Assembly: GCA_902800435.1 (NCBI GenBank)
Contig: CADCEQ010000018.1
Span: 1 to 64,000 of the forward strand
DNA length: 64,000 nt
Direction: 5' to 3'
Source of the DNA: an uncultured Prevotellaceae bacterium
Lineage (GTDB): Bacteria; Bacteroidota; Bacteroidia; Bacteroidales; Bacteroidaceae
Shown: positions 46,338-55,500 of the stretch, piece after piece
Numbering within the stretch: the stretch's first letter is position 1
Layout of the letters: every line of letters starts with the position of its first letter
Position numbers and translations under genes: made by a program
The notes under the pieces: model-generated
The model's input: the letters and a program-made list of their open reading frames with translations, nothing else
What the model was told of the DNA's origin: nothing
The model's database searches: none

Positions 46338-48221
46338 ATGAGAAGAACGATGATTACTGCCCTGTGCGGACTGACTGTCAGTCTGGCACAGGCACAAATG
46401 ACAGCCGACTCGCTGGCACTTCAGGAGGTTGTGGTAACGGGTACGCGCAATGCTACCGATGTTCGGCATTTGCCAATGACGGTGACCGTCGTCGGGCGCG
46501 ACCTGCTGACGGCAGAACATCAGCCAAGCGTACTGCCGACGGTGATGCGCGAGGTGCCCGGACTCTTTGTCACCAGTCGGTCGATGATGGGCTACGGCGT
46601 GTCAACGGGAGCTGCCGGCGGCATCAACCTGCGCGGCATCACGGGCGGCGCGGGCCAGCTGATGGTGCTCATCGACGGCCATCCACAGTATCAGGGCATC
46701 TATGGCCACCCCATCTCCGACAGTTACCAGACGATGATGGTGGAGCGTGTCGAGGTGCTGCGTGGCCCCGCTTCCGTGCTCTACGGCTCTAACGCGATGG
46801 GTGGCGTTCTCAATATCGTCACAAGGGGCTCTAAAGCAGGTCATGATGGTATCGCGACAAACGTGACGGTAGGGGCTGGCAGCTATGGCACCGTACAGAC
46901 GCAGGCCTCCAACCAAGTGCGCAGCGGAAAGTTCAGCAGCACCGTCGCCGCACAGTATAACCGCACCGACAACCACCGTCCCCGCATGGGCTTCGAGCAG
47001 TATGGCGGCTACATGAAGTTGGGCTACGACCTCAACGACCACTGGAACGCCTACGTCGATGCCAACCTGACGCGCTTCAACGCCAGTTATCCGGGTGCTG
47101 AGAGCAGTCCCCTCTACGACGCCGACCAGTGGATTACGCGCGGCGTGGTCTCGGCAGCCGTCGAGAACCACTACGGACGCACGAGTGGTGCCGTGAGCGT
47201 CTACTCGAACTTCGGCCGCCACAAAATTGACGACGGCACTGCCGACCCCGCCAAGCCCACCGCCCGCTACTTCCGCTCGAAGGACGCGCTGACCGGCGTC
47301 TCCTGGTATCAGCACATCAATCTCCCCCTCTTCGGGAGGGGGCTGGGGGGAGGCTTAACCGTCGGTGCCGACTACATGCACATCTACGGCAATGCCTACT
47401 ACACCTCGAAGGAGACGGGTGACGTGCTCGATACGCCCAACAAGCAGAGCGGTAGCTCCTACCGCAACGAGATTGCCGGCTACGTCGACTTCCGACAGGA
47501 TGTCCTTGAATGGCTGACCGTCGACCTCGGTGCGCGCGTAGACCATCATAATATCACCGGCACGGAGTTTGTGCCGCAGGCGGGCGTCGTCGTGCGTCCT
47601 ATTGATAGTGGCGAGATCAAGGCAATGGCCAGCAAGGGCTTCCGCAACCCGTCGATGCGCGAGATGTATCTCTATCCGCCGTCGAACACCGACCTCAAGC
47701 CTGAGCGCCTCTGGAACTACGAGCTGTCGTGGCGCCATCGTTTGAGCGACGGCTTTACCTACGGCGCGAACCTTTTCTATATCAAGGGCGACAATATGAT
47801 TCAGACCGTGAACCGCATGAACGTCAACACGGGTGAGATTGAGAACTGGGGCTTTGAACTGGAAGTGAAATATCCCATTGGCCGCTACATCGACGTCCGC
47901 GCCAACTCGGCCTACCTGCACATGAAGAACAAGGTGGTGGCTGCGCCTGAAGGCATGGGCTATATAGGTGCCGACTACCATCAGGGCAAGTGGTTTGCTA
48001 CGCTGGGCCTGCAGCGTATCGAGGACCTCTATACCGCCGTGGGCGACGCCGAGACGAAGGAGAGCTTCTGGCTGCTCAATGCCTCTGTCACCTACGCCCT
48101 CATGCGCAATATCGGCCTCTGGGTGCGCAGTGAGAACCTTCTTGCGCAAAAGTACGAGATCAACCTCGGCTACCCGATGCCCCGCGCCACCTTCATGGGC
48201 GGCGTTAGCCTGAACTTCTAA
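46338..48221 (+). CDS. TonB-dependent outer-membrane receptor (BtuB/CirA-like)
   Basis: 627 aa from ATG 46338 (MRRTMITALCGLTVSLAQAQ signal peptide); an upstream in-frame codon falls inside the promoter. TonB-box-like LQEVVVTGTRN. The plug domain has VLPTVMREVPGLFVTSRSMMG, GGINLRGITGG and VERVEVLRGPASVLYGSNAMGGVLNIVTRG, followed by a 22-strand-type barrel that ends in aromatic F (GGVSLNF). A GC-rich palindromic repeat (47322-47357) inserts LPLFGRGLGGGL in a barrel loop. It has no SusD partner and no SusC-type N-terminal extension, so it probably imports a small ligand such as a cofactor or metal chelate. Pairing with the ECF-S-like gene 27 bp downstream supports vitamin or cofactor uptake, which is inference. 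Confidence 0.9.
   Translation: MRRTMITALCGLTVSLAQAQMTADSLALQEVVVTGTRNATDVRHLPMTVTVVGRDLLTAEHQPSVLPTVMREVPGLFVTSRSMMGYGVSTGAAGGINLRGITGGAGQLMVLIDGHPQYQGIYGHPISDSYQTMMVERVEVLRGPASVLYGSNAMGGVLNIVTRGSKAGHDGIATNVTVGAGSYGTVQTQASNQVRSGKFSSTVAAQYNRTDNHRPRMGFEQYGGYMKLGYDLNDHWNAYVDANLTRFNASYPGAESSPLYDADQWITRGVVSAAVENHYGRTSGAVSVYSNFGRHKIDDGTADPAKPTARYFRSKDALTGVSWYQHINLPLFGRGLGGGLTVGADYMHIYGNAYYTSKETGDVLDTPNKQSGSSYRNEIAGYVDFRQDVLEWLTVDLGARVDHHNITGTEFVPQAGVVVRPIDSGEIKAMASKGFRNPSMREMYLYPPSNTDLKPERLWNYELSWRHRLSDGFTYGANLFYIKGDNMIQTVNRMNVNTGEIENWGFELEVKYPIGRYIDVRANSAYLHMKNKVVAAPEGMGYIGADYHQGKWFATLGLQRIEDLYTAVGDAETKESFWLLNASVTYALMRNIGLWVRSENLLAQKYEINLGYPMPRATFMGGVSLNF
47322..47357 (+). repeat. In-frame GC-rich palindromic repeat, genic copy 2
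   Basis: 36 bp, CTCCCCCTC-TTC-GGGAGGGGG then a G-rich tail to GGCTTA; 33 of 36 bases match the copy at 4148-4183. Both start on the first base of a codon and encode L-P-L-x-G-R-G-x-G-G-G-L. Confidence 0.8.
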
Positions 48222-48248
48222 ACATTAAACACTCATCAATAAACAAAA

Positions 48249-48752
48249 ATGGAAGCAAACGCAAGACTTTACACATTGAACTATGACGAGGCAAAGACCT
48301 ACCTGTGGGCAGCGGTGTTCGTGGCCTGCAACTTAGTGTTGCCTCAAGTATTCCACCTCATCCCGCAGGGCGGCATCATCTTCTCGCCCCTGTCGCTGGT
48401 CATCCTTGCCGGAGCCTATAAGTTCGGCTGGAAGACGGGACTCTTGGCTGCCGTCGCGTCGCCACTGGTCAACCATCTGCTGACGGGAATGCCCGCCACA
48501 GAGATGATGCCCGTGATGACGCTGAAGCTCGCCGTCCTCGCCCTCGTCGCCGGACTGGCCGCCCAGCGCTTTAAGACTGTCAGTCTGCCGCTGCTCATTG
48601 GTGTGGTTCTCGCCAGTCAGGCTATCGGCTGCATCGGCGAGCTGGCACTTACCGGTGGCATTGCCGCCACCGTTGCCGACTTTACCATCGGTTGGCCCGG
48701 TCTGCTCCTGCAGGTATTCGGTGCCTGGCTCATACTAAAATACCTGCGCTAA
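48249..48752 (+). CDS. ECF-transporter substrate-binding (S) component-like membrane protein
   Basis: 167 aa. No signal peptide; about five to six hydrophobic helices (TYLWAAVFVACNLVLPQVFHLI, IIFSPLSLVILAGAYKFGW, TGLLAAVASPLVNHLL, TLKLAVLALVAGLAAQ, LPLLIGVVLASQAIGCIGEL, GWPGLLLQVFGAWLILKYL). The length, FSPLSLVILAGAYKFGWKTGLLAAVASPLVNHLLTG and the Ala/Gly-rich helices fit ECF-type S components that bind a vitamin or metal in the inner membrane. No ECF T or A subunit genes are adjacent, so it would share an energising module encoded elsewhere. Directly behind the TonB receptor gene; its stop codon lies in the loop of the terminator. Confidence 0.75.
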   Translation: MEANARLYTLNYDEAKTYLWAAVFVACNLVLPQVFHLIPQGGIIFSPLSLVILAGAYKFGWKTGLLAAVASPLVNHLLTGMPATEMMPVMTLKLAVLALVAGLAAQRFKTVSLPLLIGVVLASQAIGCIGELALTGGIAATVADFTIGWPGLLLQVFGAWLILKYLR

Positions 48753-48768
48753 CAACGCAGGTATTTTT
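48737..48768 (+). terminator. Rho-independent terminator overlapping the ECF-S stop codon
   Basis: AAAATACCTGCG (48737-48748) pairs perfectly with CGCAGGTATTTT (48756-48767), with a 7-nt loop that contains the TAA stop and a T-run in the descending arm. Also symmetrical enough to serve the converging minus-strand gene. Confidence 0.85.
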
Positions 48769-48790
48769 GGCTTGAAAGGCATTGACCATT

Positions 48791-50257
48791 TTAATTCTTC
48801 AGCTCCCCGGCAATAATCTCCGCCATGCGGCGCGCTCCGCGGGCGTCGGGATGGATGCCGTCTGAGAGCATCTTGTTGCCGTCGCCGGCATAGAGCGTGT
48901 GGAGGTCGATTATCTGCAGGCCGTACTTCTTGGCCACCTCCTGCTGGATGGGGATGATGGCGTTGGCGATGACCGAGTCGTTGATGTTCCACGTCGGCTT
49001 GAAGGCGGGGATGGGCGTGCAGAGGTAGATTATGGGAGTCCCCTCCGTGCTTCCCTGCTTAACTTTCTTTGACTTCTTGCCCTTCTTGGCGGTCTGTGCC
49101 AGGTCGGGGCGCAGCGTGGTGATCATCTGCTCCAGGTCCTGGCGGAACTCAGAGCCGTACTGCCAGTTCTCGGGTTTCGAGTCGTTGGTGCCTAATTTGA
49201 TGATGACCACGTCGGGCTTAAAGGCCAAAGCATCGCGCCACGCCATCTCGTTCATGTAGGGATAGTCGCCCTTGTTGAGCATGGTACGCGCGCTGACGCC
49301 GAAGTTCTTCACCCAGTAGCCGTCGCCCAGGAGCTTCTGCAGCTGGGCGGGGTAGCCGTTCGCCGGAGCCAGGTCGATGCCGTGACCGTCGGTGATGCTG
49401 TTGCCGATGCAGGCCACGCGGATGGCATCCTGCTTGGGCGACTGCCGTGCGTCGAGCCACTTGCCGAGGTTGGCCAGCATCTCGTTGCGATAGGGGAACC
49501 AGTTGCCGAAGCCGTAGCCGTGGCCGCCGGTGGGATAGATGAACATGGCGCACTCGTTGCCGGCATTACGCATGGCCGTATAGTAGGTCAGTCCGTTGGT
49601 GACGGGCGGCACGAGGTTGTCGTCGCTCGACATGATGATGCAGGCGGGCGGCGTCAGGTGGCGGCGCACGGCGTTGTTGGTTGAGAAGTCACGCACCAGC
49701 TTCGGGTCTTTCTGTCCCTCGCCGAGGAAGTTGCGGCACGACCACACGTGGCTCACGCGCTCGTCCATCGAGATGACGGGGTAGAAGAGGATGGTGAAGT
49801 TGGGGCGCACCTCGTAGGCCGAGTGTGTCGAGATGACCGATGCCAGGTGGCCGCCGGCCGAGAATCCCATGATGCCCACGTCGTTGGGGTTGATTCCCCA
49901 CGCCTGAGCCGAGTCGCGGACAATGCGGAAGCCCTGCTCCACGTCGCCGATGGGCTTGGTGCGGTCGCCCTCGGGCAGCCGGTAGTTCACCACGAAGTAG
50001 GCAATGCCGCGCTCGTTGAGCCAGCCCGAGGCCAGCGTGCCCTCGTGAGTGTTCGACAGCATGGAGTAGCCGCCGCCGGGCACGCCGACAATCGCCTTGC
50101 CCGACGGTTTCTCGGGCAGGAAGCATACCATCTGGGCCTTACCGTCGTCGGTCAGGTTGAGCGTAAACTGTCTCTGGGCTTGCGCACCCGTTGCGAGGAG
50201 CAGCAGGGCGAGTGCCGTCAATTGCCTGAACAGGCTTTTCTTGCATACAGATTCCAT
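48791..50257 (-). CDS. Double esterase: alpha/beta-hydrolase domain fused to an SGNH hydrolase domain
   Basis: 488 aa. Signal peptide ending LALLLLATGAQAQ. Domain 1 (~25-285): oxyanion GVPGGGYSMLS, nucleophile elbow GFSAGGHLAS, an Asp in SSDDNLVPP and His in YPTGGHGYGFG, as in BD-FAE/acetyl-xylan-type esterases. Domain 2 (~290-488): SGNH blocks CIGNSITDGHGID (Ser), VKNFGVSARTML (Gly), IIKLGTNDSKP (Asn) and the Asp-His pair in LSDGIHPDARG, plus a Lys-rich insert (KKGKKSKKVKQG). Probably deacetylates or removes acyl groups from plant polysaccharide at two different positions. Own promoter at 50301-50332; divergent from the S9 peptidase gene. Confidence 0.88.
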   Translation of the reverse strand: MESVCKKSLFRQLTALALLLLATGAQAQRQFTLNLTDDGKAQMVCFLPEKPSGKAIVGVPGGGYSMLSNTHEGTLASGWLNERGIAYFVVNYRLPEGDRTKPIGDVEQGFRIVRDSAQAWGINPNDVGIMGFSAGGHLASVISTHSAYEVRPNFTILFYPVISMDERVSHVWSCRNFLGEGQKDPKLVRDFSTNNAVRRHLTPPACIIMSSDDNLVPPVTNGLTYYTAMRNAGNECAMFIYPTGGHGYGFGNWFPYRNEMLANLGKWLDARQSPKQDAIRVACIGNSITDGHGIDLAPANGYPAQLQKLLGDGYWVKNFGVSARTMLNKGDYPYMNEMAWRDALAFKPDVVIIKLGTNDSKPENWQYGSEFRQDLEQMITTLRPDLAQTAKKGKKSKKVKQGSTEGTPIIYLCTPIPAFKPTWNINDSVIANAIIPIQQEVAKKYGLQIIDLHTLYAGDGNKMLSDGIHPDARGARRMAEIIAGELKN

Positions 50258-50300
50258 AGTCTAATGTCTTCGTTTGTTGATAATAAATTCTTTTTCCCTG

Positions 50301-50332
50301 CAAAATTACGAAGACTTATCGACATTTCCAAA
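50301..50332 (-). promoter_or_regulatory. Promoter of the double-esterase gene
   Basis: Minus strand TTTG (50329-50332) and TAATTTTG (50301-50308), spacing 20. The ATG is 43 nt downstream. Confidence 0.82.
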
Positions 50333-50373
50333 TAAAAAAGCAGAAATGCGGCCGTAATCTGCGAAACTTTTCG

Positions 50374-50381
50374 TAATTTTG
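50374..50381 (+). promoter_or_regulatory. -7 element very close to the S9 peptidase start
   Basis: TAATTTTG fits TAnnTTTG but ends only 5 nt before the first ATG (50387). Transcription from it would start at or near that ATG, giving a leaderless mRNA or use of the ATG at 50420. No clear -33 element. Confidence 0.45.
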
Positions 50382-50386
50382 CAGGC

Positions 50387-52486
50387 ATGATAACGAAAAC
50401 GAAGACTATAGCGAGAACTATGACGACAGCCTTCGCGCTGCTGATGGCTACGACGGCCACGGCGCAGGGAACGGCTGATGACTACAAGCAGGCATTCGCC
50501 ACACGTGGCAAGTATTCAGGCAAGATGACCGGCGGCGACGTCAGCGTCCACCGCAAGTGGGGCGAGCCCCACAAGTTCTGGTACTCCGTTTACGACGGAA
50601 AGGAGACCGTCTACAAGGAGGTGGATGCCGAGCAGAACACCGTGACGCTGCTCAAGGAGAACCCGCATCCGCCACGCCGCCAGCAGTGGCGCGGTCCGCA
50701 GCGCCACTGGATGGAAGTGCCCGACGAGAAGGACGGCTTCCGGCGGTCGCCCACCGACTCGACGCTCACCATCTTCCACCGCGCCGACAACCTCTGGACG
50801 CGCCGCGCCGGCGTCGAGAAGCCCTTGACCACCAACGGCGACTCCACCTATTATTATTCAGCGTGGGGCACCTTCTCGCCCGACGGCCGCTACTACGCCA
50901 CCGTGCGCATCAAGCCCGCCCCGAAGCACTACGTCTACTACGTAGAGTCGAGTCCCCGATACCGAGTCGAGCCGGTGCTCCACAAGCAGGAGTACGCTAA
51001 GCCCGGCGACTCGCTGAACTACCGTGTGCCCGTCGTCGTCGAGGTGGAGTCGGGTAGGGTGGTGGAGCCTTCCACCGAGCTGTTCAGCCGTCAGTACCAG
51101 GTGTCGGCACCCAGTTGGGACAAGTCGGGCCAGACGCTGACCTTCACCTACAACGAGCGCGACCATAAGGTCTACCGCGTGCTCGAGATGGACGTGGCGA
51201 CGGGCCGTGTGCGCACCCTCATCGAGGAGACCAACCCGAAATACGTCAACTACAACCGCCTCTACCGCCACGACTTCGACGACGGGCGCCACATCCTCTG
51301 GACCAGCGAGCGCGACGGCCGCAACCATATCTACCTCTACGACCGCCAGAAGGCGAAGCTCGTCAGGCAGATTACCAAGGGCGAGTTCTACGTCCGCGAC
51401 ATCCAGCGCGTCGACGAGAAGGCGGGCATCGTCTACTTCTCGGCCTGCGGCATGAACAAGCAGGAGGACCCTTACCTCGTGCATTATTATAAGATAGGTG
51501 TCGACGGCAAGCACCTGACCAGCCTCACCCCCGAGGAGGGCAACCACAGCGTGACCTACACCGAGGACATGCAATACCTCATCGACACCTATTCAACCGT
51601 CACCACACCGCCCGTCACCGTGCTCCGCTCAGGCAAGGACGGCAGCATACTGCGCACGCTCGAGACCGCCGACATCAGCCGCCTGAAGGCCGAGGGCTGG
51701 ACGCCGCCCGAGGTGTTTGTGGCACCGGGCCGCGACGGCGTGACACAGATGTGGGGACTCATCCGCCGACCCAGAAACTTCGACCCGACGAAGAAGTACC
51801 CCGTCATTGAGTACATCTACTCCGGCCCCGGCGACCAGTACGTGCCGAAGTCGTTCACGCCGTGGATATGGACGATGGACGACCTGGCCGAGCTGGGCTT
51901 CATCGTCGTTCAGTTAGACGCCATGACCACCTCGTTCCGCACCCGCGCATTCGAGGAGGTGTGCTACAAGAACCTGAACGACGCCGGACTGCCCGACCGC
52001 ATAGCGTGGATACGTGCAGCCGCCGCCAAATATCCCTACATCGACATCGACCGCGTGGGCATCTACGGCAGTTCGGCAGGCGGGCAGAACGCGATGGCCG
52101 CCGTGCTCTGGCATGGCGACTTCTACAAGGCCGCCTATGCCGCCTGCGGCTGCCATGACAACCGCATGGACAAGATCTGGTGGAACGAGCAGTGGATGTC
52201 GTACCCCGTCGATTCCAGCTACGTGGCCTGCTCGAACGTCGAGAATGCCTGGCGCCTGGAGCGTCCGCTGATGCTCGTCGTCGGCGAGGAGGACGACAAC
52301 GTCGACCCCGCCTCGACCATGCAGGTGGTGGCCGCCCTCGAGCGGGCTGGCAAGGACTTCGACCTGGTCGTGCTGCCCGGTGCCCGCCACACCATGGGCG
52401 AGACCTACGGCGAGCACAAGCGCTACGACTTCTTCGTGCGCCACCTCATGGGCAAGGAACCCCCGAAATGGAGCGAACTGAAATAA
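50387..52486 (+). CDS. S9-family (DPP IV/prolyl-oligopeptidase-type) secreted peptidase
   Basis: 699 aa from ATG 50387, which gives a signal peptide with a basic start (MITKTKTIARTMTTAFALLMATTATAQ); ATG 50420 is possible but leaves no basic residues. Residues ~60-430 are a DPPIV-type propeller (YYSAWGTFSPDGRYYATVRI, DKSGQTLTFTYNERDHKVYRVLEMD). Residues ~470-699 are the alpha/beta-hydrolase: nucleophile Ser563 in YGSSAGGQNAM, Asp in GEEDDNVDPAS, His in GARHTMGE. Removes dipeptides or cleaves short peptides in the periplasm. Expected to serve peptide nutrition, not glycan use. Followed after 33 bp by the two-module GH43 gene; that gap is three copies of a 12-bp repeat. Confidence 0.9.
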   Translation: MITKTKTIARTMTTAFALLMATTATAQGTADDYKQAFATRGKYSGKMTGGDVSVHRKWGEPHKFWYSVYDGKETVYKEVDAEQNTVTLLKENPHPPRRQQWRGPQRHWMEVPDEKDGFRRSPTDSTLTIFHRADNLWTRRAGVEKPLTTNGDSTYYYSAWGTFSPDGRYYATVRIKPAPKHYVYYVESSPRYRVEPVLHKQEYAKPGDSLNYRVPVVVEVESGRVVEPSTELFSRQYQVSAPSWDKSGQTLTFTYNERDHKVYRVLEMDVATGRVRTLIEETNPKYVNYNRLYRHDFDDGRHILWTSERDGRNHIYLYDRQKAKLVRQITKGEFYVRDIQRVDEKAGIVYFSACGMNKQEDPYLVHYYKIGVDGKHLTSLTPEEGNHSVTYTEDMQYLIDTYSTVTTPPVTVLRSGKDGSILRTLETADISRLKAEGWTPPEVFVAPGRDGVTQMWGLIRRPRNFDPTKKYPVIEYIYSGPGDQYVPKSFTPWIWTMDDLAELGFIVVQLDAMTTSFRTRAFEEVCYKNLNDAGLPDRIAWIRAAAAKYPYIDIDRVGIYGSSAGGQNAMAAVLWHGDFYKAAYAACGCHDNRMDKIWWNEQWMSYPVDSSYVACSNVENAWRLERPLMLVVGEEDDNVDPASTMQVVAALERAGKDFDLVVLPGARHTMGETYGEHKRYDFFVRHLMGKEPPKWSELK

Positions 52487-52518
52487 CGAAAACGATAACG
52501 AAAACGATAACGAAAACG
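52483..52518 (+). repeat. Three perfect 12-bp tandem repeats spanning stop-to-start
   Basis: ATAACGAAAACG three times (52483-52494, 52495-52506, 52507-52518), beginning within the last codons of the peptidase gene and ending one base before the next ATG. The same 12-mer occurs at 50390-50401, just after the peptidase ATG. Confidence 0.9.
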
Positions 52519-52519
52519 T

Positions 52520-55500
52520 ATGAAAAAACTACTAATGCTATTGCCGATATTCACGGTGATGCCAGTGATGGCGGACGATACGGACAGCTTGAAGGTGACG
52601 TTTGACTTTACGACGCTTACCGACCAAAGTGGGCAGTATGGCGGGGCGCTGAAGGGCAGTGCTGAGCTGACGACGGCGGGCGAGGAGCCTGTGCTGTCGT
52701 TGGGCAGCAAGAACGGCTATTTCCTGTTCGATGCCCCAGTGGGCGAGCTGGTGAAGACGTTCAGCGACTATACCATCAGCGTGAATGTGTTTATCCCGCA
52801 GAGCACGGACATCGGCGGCAATGGAAACTTCGTGTGGTGTTTCTCAAACTCGTCCACCTCGGGCTACCTGTTCTTCGGAGCCAAGGAGTCGCGTTTCTCG
52901 ATTACCAGAGGCAGCTACGACGGCGAGCAGCGCGTGAACCCGGGCAAGGCGCTGACCAAGGGCCGCTGGTTGAATCTTGTCTATGTGCAGAGAGGCAATG
53001 AGGGGCGTGTACTCATCGATGGCCAGCAGGCTGCCAAGGGCACGGTGAGTCTCAAGCCCAGCGCGCTGAGCGGTGCCCTGAAGAACTCCTATCTGGGGCG
53101 CAGCTGCTACAGTGGCGATGCCTTTCTGAAGGATGCGTTGATGCACCACCTTATTTTATGTAACTACGCCATGAGCGACGACGAGATTGCCGAGTTGCAG
53201 AGCGACTTATCGGTGCTGAACCGTGAGATTGAGGATGAGGCCATCCGCAACCTGATTCAGAACTTCACGCTGGGCGACGTGAGCGGGCTGACGCGCGACA
53301 TCACCCTACCCACGAGCTATGCCGACGTGGTGAAGATAGAGTGGGAGAGCAGCGACGAGAACGTCATCACCCCGATAGGCCATATCATTCGTCCCGCTGT
53401 TGGCAGCCCTGCAGCCCATGCTGTGCTCACTGCGCATTTCAGCACGTCGACGGTCAGCGACCAACTTACCTTCGAAGTGAGCGTGCTGCCGCTGTTTACC
53501 GATGACGAAGCGTTGGCCTATGAGTGCGAACATCTGGCGATAGGCGGTAATTTAAAAAACCTCTACGACCGTCTGACGCTGCCCACCGTAGCCGCCGAAG
53601 GCGACCCTGTGTTCTGGAAGTCGGGCGACACAAGCCTGCTGAGCGATGACGGTCGTGTAATGCGCTTTGGTGACAACGGAAAGCAGCACGTCACGCTGAC
53701 GGCCACCATCCGACGTGGCGAGAAGAGTGTCACGCGCGACTTCGACGTCTGCATCCACCAGAACGAGCCCTATGTCTCCTACTTGTTCGTCTACTTCCCG
53801 TCGAATGACAATGAGAACATCTACTACGCCCTCAGTGGCGATGGCTACAACTACACGCCCCTGAATGGTGGAAAACGCGTAGTGGCTGCTGACAGCTGCA
53901 CGGTGATGGGCGGCTTGCGCGACCCTCATATCTTGCGCGGCGAGGACGGTTGGTTTTATATGGCCGTGACCGATATGCGCAGTTCTTTAGGATGGAACAG
54001 TAATCGCGGACTGGTGCTGATGCGCTCGCGCGACCTGATCAACTGGACTCATGCCACCGTTCATTTCCCCACACGCTATAAAGGCACGATGTGGGCCAAG
54101 GTGACACGCGTATGGGCGCCGCAGACCATCTGGGACCCTGACTACGAGAATGCCGACGGCACCCGCGGACGCTACATGGTCTACTTCTCGCTGGTCACAA
54201 GCGACAGCAGCATCCCGTATGATAAGGTGTACTACTGCTACGTGAACGACGACTTCACCGACTTTATCGGCGAACCCCGCTACTTCTACGACCGAGGTGC
54301 TGCCACCATCGACATGGACATCGTTTATAACGAGAGCGACGGCCTCTATCATGCCATCTTCAAGAACGACGTGACGAGTGGCATTGCCCAGGTGACAGCC
54401 CGCCGACTCACGCCTGAGGAGGGACAGGAGGACGGCAGCCAGTGGAGCGAACCAAGCGGTAATCTGCAGCAGACAACGGTGGCCGTAGAGGGTGGCGGAC
54501 TCTTCAAGCTCATCAATCAGGACAAGTGGATACTGATGTACGACTGCTACTCGTCGGGCTACTATCAGTTTTGCTCCAGCCCTGATTTGCAGAACTTTAC
54601 TTTCGAAAAGAATACCAAGACGAGTGGTGCCTTTACACCCCGTCACGGCACTGTGATACCGCTGACGCAGGCTGAGACCGATGCCTTGCTCAGCACCTTC
54701 CCGGCTACAGAATTTAAGCCGACGATTACGGCGATGACGCATCCGGCTATCCGTCAGGATCTTGCCACCATCACTACGTCGGTTGTGCAGATACCCGTAG
54801 AGCCTGGCACTAATCTCGCGGCCTTCGACCCGCAGTTCATATTGTCAGCAGGTTCCACCATCGAGCCACAGGGGCCGCAGAATTTCACGCAGGGCGCAGT
54901 GACCTACAACGTTCAATGCTCAACGTCCAACGTTCAACGTTACACAGTGACGGCCTATGAGTCTGCCAATCCCGTATTGCCCGACTTCCACGCCGACCCT
55001 GAGGTGCTGTTCTCGAAGAATACAGGACGTTTCTATGTCTATCCCACCACCGACGGGTACGATGGCTGGGGCGGCTACAGCTTCGATGTGTTCTCGTCGC
55101 CCGACCTCGTACACTTCCAGAATGAAGGAACTATCCTCAGCCTTGCTGCAGGTGGTGACGCTCCTTGGGCGGCAGGCAACGCCTGGGCACCCTGTATCGA
55201 AGAGAAATGGATGGACGGACAGTGGAAATACTTCTTCTATTTCAGTGCCCACAACGCTTCGCTCGGCAAAAAGACCATTGGCGTGGCTACGGCCGACAGT
55301 CCCATAGGGCCCTTCAAGGCTTCCGACAAGCCGCTCTTCACTTCATCCTCGGCAGGACAGATGATTGACTCCGACGTGTTTACTGACCCCGTGAGCGGAC
55401 AGAGTTACCTATACTACGGTAACGGTCGGCTGCTTTACCGCCTGCTGGGCGACGACATGATGAGTGTCGGCACCAAGGAGTACGACATTACGCCCTCGGG

